A stretch of 64,000 bases of DNA, taken from positions 692,364,420 through 692,428,419 of the forward strand of contig CM062813.1 of the NCBI GenBank assembly GCA_031772625.1. Reading direction: 5' to 3'. The notes under the pieces are model-generated. The model worked only from the letters and a program-made list of their open reading frames with translations. It had not been told where the DNA came from and ran no database searches. Below are positions 55,891-64,000 of this stretch, piece after piece (the stretch's first letter is position 1; the number at the start of each line of letters is the position of its first letter). The position numbers and the translations under genes were made by a program. The stretch is from Pinus tabuliformis (Eukaryota > Streptophyta > Pinopsida > Pinales > Pinaceae).

Positions 55891-58800
55891 TATCAGCAAA
55901 CCTTATTCAGACAAATGCAGAATCTTAGACAGAGGTCTTTGACACTAAAAGAATACACAGAGGAATTCTACAAAGTAAGCATAAGAGCTAGAGAAGCCCA
56001 GGATAAAAATGATAAGGTGGCTAGATATGTGAATGGCCTTAGGATGGACATTCAAGATGAAATAAGTCTACTGTCTCCTAAAACAGTAGAGGAAGCTTAT
56101 CAGATAGCACTGAAAGTTGAAGAAAAACTCATGAGGAAGCAGTCTGCCAGAGGGAGAGGTACTTTCCGAGGAAGGGGAAGTCAAGGTGGTAGAGGGAGAT
56201 CTACAGCACCTAAAGATGGAGGTAGCAGTAGCTCAACCCAGCATGCACCCACAAGAGGTGATGCAAGAGGCAGAGGGAGTTTTACTAGAGGAAGAGGAGG
56301 TAGAGGAAGAGGAAGAGAAATAATATGTTACAGATGTAACAAATTGGGACACAGAGATTTTGAGCACCCAGAGAATGCAGAAACAAATCAGAGGAATGCC
56401 ATTGTTGCTCTAGTTGAGGGAGAAGCACCAGTAGCAACAGTGACAAAAGAAGAAAATATACTAGAGAGGGGAGAATCTTTGGTAGTTAATAAAGTTTTGC
56501 TCAAGCCAACAAAGGAGATGGTTGAATCATCACAAAGAAAGACTTTATTCATGATAGTGTGTAAAGTCCAAGGGAAATGTTGCCAGATGATCATTGATAG
56601 TGGAAGCACTGATAATTTGGTCTCTATAGAAGTGGTGGAGAAATTGAAGCTGAAGACAATGAAACATCCAACACCTTACAAGGTGTCATGGTTGCAAAAG
56701 GGACATCAACTGTTAGTAAATGAACAGTGTGAAGTCGAATTTCAGGTGGGCAAGTATAAAGATAAAATTGTATGTGATGTGATGCTAATGGATGTGTGTC
56801 ACATATTGCTTGGAAGACCTTGGCAATATGACAGAGGAGCCATGCATGATGGAAAAAGAAACACCTACAAGTTTGGAAAGGATGGTGTCAATCATACGTT
56901 GCTGCCTCTACAAGAAGAAGATGTACCAGGAAAGAAGACTGATCCAAAAACTCTGTTATTAGGAGGAAAGGAATACTTGAAGCAGATTGAAGAAAATGAG
57001 GTAAATTTTGCTGTAATTTGCAAGCCCAAGGTAATAATGACTTCTACTAAAATTTTTGATTTACCCATTGAAATTCAAGAAATGTTGGAGAATTATTGTG
57101 ATATTATTGTTGATGATTTTCCAAATGAGTTGCCACCCATTAGAAGAATTAGCCATCATATAGATTTGATTCCTGGAGAAATTCTACCTAACAAATCATC
57201 TTACAAAATGACTCCTACAAAAAATGAAGAGGTTAGAAAGCAGGTGCAAGAATTGCTTGACAAAGGGCTGATCAAAGAAAGCTTGAGTCCTTGCGCAGTA
57301 CCAACAATGTTGAGCCCAAAGAAAGATGGAGGCTGGAGAATGTGTACAGATTCAAGGGCCATCAATAAAATCACAATTAGGTACATATTTCCTTTGCCTA
57401 GAATTGAAGATTTAATGGATTGCTCGAGTGGAGCAAAGTATTTTTCAAAATTGGATCTTAAAAGTGGGTATCATCAAATAAGGATAAGAGAAGGGGATGA
57501 GTGGAAAACCGCTTTTAAGACAAATGAGGGATTATATGAGTGGAGAGTAATGCCTTTTGGGTTTTTAAATGCACCAAGTACATTTATGAGACTCATGAAT
57601 GAAGTTTTTAAAGATTTTATTGGTAAATTTGTAATAGTATATTTGGACGATATATTAGTTTAAATTAGGTCTAAGGAGGAGCATATAAGGTATTTGAATT
57701 ATGTCTTACAAAAGCTGCAGCAGGAGAAATTATTGTTGAATTTGAAGAAGTGTTCATTCATGAAAGAGGAGCTAATTTACTTGGGTTTTTTTATTTCTGC
57801 TGAAGGGTTGAAGATGGATCCAGAGGAGATCAAGGCAATCATGGAATGACCTTCACCCAAGAGTGTTTTTGAGGTAAGAAGTTTTCATGTTCTTGCTAGC
57901 TTTTATAGAAAATTCATCAAGAATTTTAGTAAGATTAATGCACCTATTATTGAGACCATAAAGAAGGACAAACAACCATTTAGATGGACTGCTGAAACAG
58001 AGAAAAATTTCCAGCTGTTAAAGAAGAAAATCATTGAAAAGCCTATTTTGGTTTTACTTGATTTTAGTAAGCCTTTCCAAGTGAAGTGTGATGCTAGTGA
58101 AGAAGCAATTGGAGGTGTTCTAAGCTAGGAAGATAGACCAATAGCCTATTTTAGTGAAAAGATGAATGATTAAAAAAGGAAGTATTCTTCTTATGATAAG
58201 GAGTTTGATGCAGTTGTGCAGTCATTGAAGAAATGGAGGAATTATCTAATTCCAAAGGAGTTCATACTTTATTCAGATAACCATGCACTACAATATATTA
58301 TGCAACAGCCAAAGCTCAGTCAGAAACATGCTAAATGGGTCGAATATCTTCAAGGTTTCCATTTTGTTTTGAAGCATATAAATGGCCAATCAAACAAAGT
58401 TGCAGATGCCTTAAGTAGGAGGAATGTATTATTTCAAGAAAGTCAAATCCAAGTGTTGGGTTTTGATTTTCTTAAAGAATTGTATGAAATAGATCCAGAT
58501 TTTAAAGAGGCATTTGAAGCTTGTAAAAATCTTGTTTTGATGGATAGGAGTAAATGGTTGGATTACTTCTTACAAGATGGATTGTTGTTTAAAAAAAATA
58601 AGATGTGCATACCAAAATGTTAAATGAGGGAGAATTTAATCAAAGAAAAACATAGTGGAGGAATTGCAGGACATTTTGGTGTAGAGAAGACTTATGAGTA
58701 GCTAAATAGATTTTATTTCTGGCCGAAAATGAAATCTGATGTGGAGAAGTATGTGAAAACTTGCAAAGTCTGTTAACATGCAAAGGGAAGGAGCCAAAAC

Positions 58801-59900
58801 ACAAGTTTGAATATCCCATTACCAATTCCAAATAGGCCTTGGGATATGGTAAGTATGGATTTTGTTTTGGGCTTACCAAAGACTCAAAGAGGTAATGATT
58901 CAATTTTTGTTGTAGTGGACAGATTTTCAAAAATGGCACACTTCATTCCATGTTATAAGACTAGTGATGCTTCTCACATTGCTAATTTGTTTTTTAAAGA
59001 GGTTGTAAGATTGCATGGGTTGCCTAAAAGTATTATCTTAGATAGGGATTCCAAATTTGTTGGACATTTCTGGAGGACGTTATGGAAGAAGCTAGGAACT
59101 AAATTAAGTTTCAGTTCTACCTATCATCCACAAACTGATGGACAGACTGAAGTTGTGAACATGAGTTTGGGCAATCTTTTAAGGAGCCTTACTGCAGAAC
59201 ATCCGAAGTAGCGGGATCAAATATTGGCACAAGCTGAATATGCATATGATGACTCACCTAACAGGAGTACAGGACAGAGTCCATTCCATATTGTTTATGG
59301 AATGCATCCAAGAGGAGTAGTTGAGTTAAGAAACTTGGGAAAATAAGAGATGAGAAGTGCAGAGGGTGAAAACTTTGCTTCAGAAATGCAAGCAATACAT
59401 GAACAAGTGAAACAGTAGCTGCAGGATAGCAACGTCAAGTATAAAACCAGAGCAGACATGAGAAGAAGAGAGGTGAACTTTGAAGTTTGAGATCTGGTTT
59501 TAGCACATCTCAGAAAGGAGATGTTTCCAAAGAGGGAGTATAACAAATTGAAGTTCAAAAAAATTGGGCCATGCAAAGTGTTGAGGAAATTTTCTGCAAA
59601 TGCATATGAGATTGAGTTACCCCCTAATGTTGGAATATCACCAATTTTCAATGTTGCAGACCTGTACAAGTATGAAGGTGAAAATGGAGATGATACAACA
59701 CAAGATCAAGAGAACCAAGAGATTGACTGGGTAAAACAGTTATCCACAAGAAAGAATTTGCAGCCAGAAAGAATTCTGGACAAGAAGGTGTTAAAGAAAA
59801 CAAGGGGACGAGAATAATTCCTGTATTTGGTAAAGTGGAAGGATCAGCCAACAGCTAAAGCTACTTAGATTACATAAGACATGCTACAGAAACTGGGCAG
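55891..59900 (+). pseudogene. Element B gag end and pol region
   Basis: Resumes with the gag helix (MQNLRQRSLTLKEYTEEFYK), then an Arg/Gly-rich linker and a CYRCNKLGHRDFEH knuckle-like segment near 56,330. Protease (IIDSGSTDNLVS, near 56,590), reverse transcriptase ([22 protein letters not shown] near 57,645), RNase H (near 58,090-58,420) and integrase ([32 protein letters not shown] near 59,125) follow in order. A chromodomain-like stretch lies near 59,770-59,880. It is broken by several changes and is a fossil. Confidence 0.88.
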
Positions 59901-59955
59901 TTTTGTAGATGAACTCATGGATAGAAGCCCATGAAGAATTTTGTCCTCAGGAATC

Positions 59956-61266
59956 TGATGCAGGAGCATGTGACTTTGAGGGAAAATCTTCAAACTTATT
60001 CCAAAAATCCAAAAAAATCTACAAGCAAAGGAGTGGGGTCCTTTAGCCAACAATTTCGATGCTTTCCTAGTTTAGGATAAGAATAGAATTAAGAATAAAT
60101 CATGCTAAAATAATCTCTTATGGATAAGTTGTAACAAAGCTTTACGCTTTAAATCATTCTATGTAAAAGCATGCTTTTGTAAAGGATAATGGCCAAGAAG
60201 GCTCTATCTATTGATTATAAATAAAATAATGGGAGGCTCAGAGTTAGACTCGTGCCAGAAGAATTATTATCTAAAGAAAAACCTCTCTTTGCATCTGATT
60301 ATATGATTCTCTGTTGAGTGTTAATTAGATGCGTGTATCAGTTTTAATGGCCTTTTTATGAGTCCAAATATCAATGAATTAGCCTAATTCCCAATTAATG
60401 TCTTGGTTGAATTCCTCAAATTGTATTTTCCCTTCACATCGTCGAGCGTTGGCTTCTTTAATTTCCCTATAGAATTCCGCGGCCAAAATCCTGTTTTACA
60501 CAGGAAATTGTAAAAATACTTAGCCGGAGCAGAGTTCCGGACCTGAAATTCTATTGAATTTGGTTCATACCCGTATCGGGTCTGAACCAGATCGCATCAA
60601 AGAATCACAATTGGAGTGAGAAGGTCCTTTGGAGCCGCCGAAGTACGAAACCCCGACAGTCTGGACCCGAAATACTATATAACTAGGTTGATAAGTTTTT
60701 GGGTCTGCAAGGTTATCGCATCGCAAGGTTGAAGTGGGAGGACTCTATTGTGTGGACTTTCGGAATCGTCGATAGCGATTGTCGATAGCCATGTGGCATA
60801 TCGCATCAGAGAATCACCATGACAAAGTGCCGAGAGTGTTGTTCTGACCCTTTGGAATAAAATCCCGCTAATAGTGTTAATTACGTTTCAAACGCACAGT
60901 TTGAAATATAAAGCGCCAATAGTTAATTCTTTTGAATTAACAATATATTGATATAAAGCGCCAATAGTGTATTTTTTGTTCCTTTGGAACGAAGGCCCTC
61001 CGCTCGTGTATATTGCGTTTTCAATGCATTTTCGTTGTTTTAAAAGCAATAAGGCCTATGGTATGATTTTTGCCTGAGAACAAGGGTTGGGGTGATTTAA
61101 AGAGGAAGAATGGTTATATGAAGGAAGAAGGGAATTATTATAATAGTTAGTCTAATAGTAGATGACTAATACACCTCTTGAACCAGGAAGAGGAATTCAG
61201 CCTGAAGTTGAAGAAATTGTAGCCAGATTAGAGAGGTTGTCTATATCGCCTGCACCCAGGCCACCA
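59956..61266 (+). repeat. Element B 3' LTR
   Basis: 1,311 bp from TGATGCAGGAGCATGTGAC to CAGGCCACCA, followed by the TCTTA duplication (61,267-61,271). I see no strong polypurine tract before it. Confidence 0.92.
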
Positions 61267-61271
61267 TCTTA

Positions 61272-62124
61272 TCACCTTGACAGATGTGAAGTATGTGCCT
61301 GGACTAAAGAAGAACTTGGTATCAGTCACGATGTTGGAAGACAAAGGCTACGATGTTTTTTTTAGTAAGGGAAAGGTTTTCCTTAGGCACATCACCACAA
61401 GACAGGTGAAGCAGATTGATTCATGAGTCAAGAACCTGTATGCTCTTGCAGTTCAAGATGCATGTAAAGCCTTGAGGAGCAAGGCAAATGTTAGAGACTT
61501 GGTGGTTGAGAGGGAGAGTACATTACCTCTCAACATGCAATCCCAGAAGAAGTCTCAGACAATTGTGGAGGAGTCACAAGTGAAGATGCTGAGAGGAGAC
61601 TGAGTGGAGGCATCCACTCATGCAAAGACCTCCAGTAGGGGGAAATTTTGAGCCAAGTGGGCAAAGGGATCACATGCAGCCATACCTCTAGGTGTGAGGT
61701 GGGGCGATGTGAAGTGATAGTCCTAAGAAGGCTGAAATTGGGTAGGGTCCATTGAGAGGTTTTATCTCATGGATCGTACCTTGCTATGAGAGCCCAAAGT
61801 ACATAGTAGAGGGAAGAATCAGTGGGATTGATGCAGTCAGAGATCAAATTGACAGAGGATAGAGCAGTCATATACTGAAGAGTGTAGAGAAGGAATGACA
61901 ACAGTGCAGAAAGGTAGAATCAATAGAAGTGCAGAGTTTTCAATCGACAAAGGCAATAGTAGTCAGAGACTTTGATGACAAATGCATCATACTTATTCAG
62001 GTTGGATGTTTTTTTTGTTTCTGGAGTTGCTGGAGAAACAACACTAGAGAGAAATGTTGCATGCAGAAAATTCCAAAGGTTCAGGATCAGGATCGAGTTG
62101 AATGCCTTTCTTGTTGAGAGGGAG
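61272..62124 (+). pseudogene. Element A internal sequence right of element B
   Basis: Begins with a copia gag-pre-integrase-type segment (TDVKYVPGLKKNLVSV and a following GKVFL) to about 61,440. After that come about 680 bp in which I see no reverse transcriptase, RNase H or integrase. It ends in the purine tract TGAGAGGGAG before the LTR at 62,125. The missing enzyme genes suggest either an internally deleted copy or a non-autonomous family. Confidence 0.8.
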
Positions 62125-63121
62125 TGTTGAAAATAGCAACAAGAAATGATAAAAATAGAATCCAAGAATTCCAATTTTAATTTGTCCTTGAATTAAAATT
62201 GAGAATTAAATTTTGAATTTAGTCTCACCAGCTGCTTGAAAAATAATTAATTCATCTTGAGTTAATTAGTTGGAGAAATTCAAGTTAGAAGTCTTTGTGA
62301 AGTCATGCAACAGTTATCCCATAAATTAAGGAGATTATCCCTTAATTAAGGAGATAAGGATGAGTTGTATTTGAGTTGTAATTAGTTAGCTCAGTTTACT
62401 AAGTTAAGTCCAGTTAGATTAGTTCCAAACTGTTTGCGGAACTACTTGTCAGTTCAGTCAATTAATGCATGCATGCATCCAACTAGTGTACTCTAAATAA
62501 TTGAAGATTCTCTCATCATTAACTCATGCATGTCTATTCTGAGAAAGACCCAGTTGAGATTAATGACAGGGACAACGTACTATCAGTTGCATGAGTTCTC
62601 CTATAAAGGAAACTCATCCATGCAGAAGGAATAAGGTCCCTTGAGGATTGCACAGTTTTACAGGGTGTGAGATCAGTGTTACACTTGGTAACAGGAGGAT
62701 CACCCAGGAGAAACTGTGCAAGGAAATAGGAGGCTTGGAGGGCTAAGGAGAAGGTTTGTCAGAAGCCTTGTTTTCCTATGAGCATCCAGGAGGATTGTAC
62801 TAAGAGTTGGCTAGCTGTGAGAGCTAAAGCTTTGTGTAATTCTGAGATATTTCCATCTTGTATGATAATACAAATAGTGGGGTTTTTAGCTAAGGCTGTC
62901 TCCTGAGTATTCTTCTGCGTTTCATGTGCATTGATTCTTCTTCTGGTTATATGTGTTCAGCTTGATCTTGCTCAAATCTTTTAAGCTTCCGCAAGTTTGA
63001 TTTTAGAAGTAGATTAAAGTATTTTGCTTTAGTTATATTGAATTATCGAGTTAATCTATAGTAAGATTTTCTACATAGATCTCAGAGGTCGATTTGTAGA
63101 GAATTTGCAAGAAATTCTACA
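62125..63121 (+). repeat. Element A LTR shared by two internal regions
   Basis: 997 bp, TGTTGAAAATAGCAAC to TTCTACA. It has a purine tract on its left, as a 3' LTR should, and a primer site plus gag on its right, as a 5' LTR should. It therefore joins two A internal regions. Confidence 0.92.
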
Positions 63122-63133
63122 TGGTATCGAAGC
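63122..63133 (+). other. Primer-binding site of the second A internal region
   Basis: TGGTATCGAAGC, a variant of the initiator-Met site, directly after the LTR. Confidence 0.88.
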
Positions 63134-63237
63134 AAAGGTTATCAACGCTGTGAACAATATATTGAGAAGAGAATTCGAAGTTTAAAGTTCGAGGTTGCAG
63201 GTGAAAATCGAATTCATCTCATACATCAAGTTGGTCA

Positions 63238-64000
63238 ATGGCATTCTATGGCTTGAGACTCGAGTATACCTTGGATGGAAGCTCGAATTACATAGCATGG
63301 AAAGATCGCATGGAGGTTGTCATAGAAGACAACGGCTTGAAGGATTTCATTGATCGAGAAATCCGAAAGCCGGCTTCAACTAATGCACAAGAGTTGGTTG
63401 AGTGGAAGAAGTGTGTGGTGAGGGCGAGACGGATCATCCTTGAGGGAGTTCGAGACCATATTGTCTTGAGTCTCCATGGGAAGGATACTCCATATTCAAT
63501 GTGGAAGACATTGAAGGACCTCTACCAGAACAATGGCGACCAGAGGAAATTGGCGCTCAAGGATAATCTTTGAAGAATCAAGATGGAGAATGGCAATACT
63601 ATTTCCACATATCTAAACAAGCTCACCACTTGTAGAGATGAGCTTAGCAGTGTGGGAATACCTACTATCAATGATGATATGGTAAGCCTCACTCTCCTTG
63701 GCCTTCCAAAGAGCTGGAATAGCTACCAGGAATCTGTGAATGGAAGGGAGAGACTGTCGGATTGGGAATGACTGTGGTCAGATCTCATGCAGGAGGAGAT
63801 CAGGAGGAGCACACGAGATGGTTCTTCATCCAAGGATGATGAAGAAAATCTGGACTTAGCAATTAAGGCAAGGAAAGGGAAGGGGAAGGTGTACCATTCC
63901 GAATCGAATTCTTCTCATGGAGGGAAGAAGATTGACAAGTCTAAAGTGAGATGCTTTAATTGTCATGAGATGGGTCATTATGCGACTAATTTCCCATCGA
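63238..64000 (+). pseudogene. Second element A gag (runs off the window)
   Basis: Copia UBN2-type gag closely similar to the first A gag: MAFYGLRLEYTLDGSSNY, YSMWKTLKDLYQNN, TISTYLNKLTTCRDELSS, SLTLLGLPKSWNSYQ. The window ends near the zinc-knuckle region. It is broken. Confidence 0.88.

Larger units (their letters stand above)
28791..61266 (+). mobile_element. Element B: Ty3/gypsy chromovirus-like element
   Basis: LTRs of 1,310 bp (28,791-30,100) and 1,311 bp (59,956-61,266) with a perfect TCTTA duplication enclose a 4.6-kb internal region once element C is subtracted. Parts in order are an initiator-Met-like primer site, gag, CCHC-like region, protease, reverse transcriptase, RNase H, integrase and a short chromodomain-like segment near 59,770-59,880. 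It is broken by about ten or more changes plus the insertion of C. I count about 37 differences over the first 565 bp of the LTR pair (about 6.5%), roughly 2-3 million years at commonly used plant rates. Confidence 0.92.
26643..63121 (+). mobile_element. Element A: copia gag element carrying the nested stack
   Basis: LTRs at 26,643-27,632 and 62,125-63,121 enclose an internal region that, with nested inserts removed, is only about 2.0 kb: primer site, gag, a gag-pre-integrase-like segment and about 0.8 kb without clear coding. No reverse transcriptase, RNase H or integrase core is present, which resembles the TR-GAG type of non-autonomous LTR element. Element B lies inside gag with a TCTTA target duplication. 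A second internal region follows the right LTR. It is a fossil with a few breaks. Confidence 0.85.

Noticed and set aside
1-64000. Host protein genes, tRNA or rRNA genes
   Set aside because: I scanned both strands and found no convincing host coding region, cloverleaf or ribosomal sequence; all longer frames belong to mobile elements.

Overview
The window is plant nuclear DNA, most likely from a eudicot, and it looks like intergenic, transposon-rich heterochromatin. The reasons are plant-type Ty3/gypsy (chromovirus and Athila/Tat-like) and Ty1/copia LTR elements, initiator-Met and tRNA-Asp primer-binding sites, plant L1-type LINEs carrying DUF4283 or zf-RVT domains, high A+T content and long (TA)n tracts. 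I found no convincing host gene, tRNA, rRNA or CRISPR array. The species cannot be named from the sequence alone. || Left third (1-23,315): an AT-rich sequence repeated head to tail with a unit of about 8.7 kb. Copy 1 is 1-8,763, copy 2 is 8,764-20,713 (lengthened by two LINE insertions) and copy 3 is truncated (20,714-23,315). Each complete unit carries an old Ty3/gypsy remnant (leader, primer-binding site, gag fragment) between two diverged direct copies of one AT-rich block. Copy 2 alone received a LINE at about 9,063-11,134. Its uninterrupted 475-codon ORF1 encodes a full 76-residue ubiquitin-like domain ending in RLRGG, fused to DUF4283 and a CCHC zinc knuckle. No ORF2 is present. Copy 2 also received a 5'-truncated LINE ORF2 tail at 16,521-17,690. 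|| Middle (23,316-26,642): a degenerate, irregularly spaced tandem repeat field (23,316-25,240), then the minus-strand end of an old copia element. || Right part (26,643-64,000): a nested stack of LTR elements. Element A (copia gag element, from 26,643) is split by element B (chromovirus, 28,791-61,266, target duplication TCTTA). B is split by element C (Athila/Tat-like, 30,663-55,885, duplication GTAAT). The 3' LTR of C is split by element D (43,594-54,736, duplication GCGCG). D is a tandem twin, LTR-internal-LTR-internal-LTR on the minus strand, with two almost identical uninterrupted 1,524-codon gag-pol frames. A is followed by a second A internal region that shares the LTR at 62,125-63,121 and runs off the window. 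LTR divergence counted by eye falls from B (about 6.5%) to C (about 3%) to D (under 1% outside one hairpin), which agrees with the nesting order. || The parts do not form one pathway. The window records successive insertion, tandem duplication and decay. The items most worth a second look are the ubiquitin-like LINE ORF1, the twin element D, the unidentified third ORF of element C, the coding-poor A element and the 8.7-kb tandem array.
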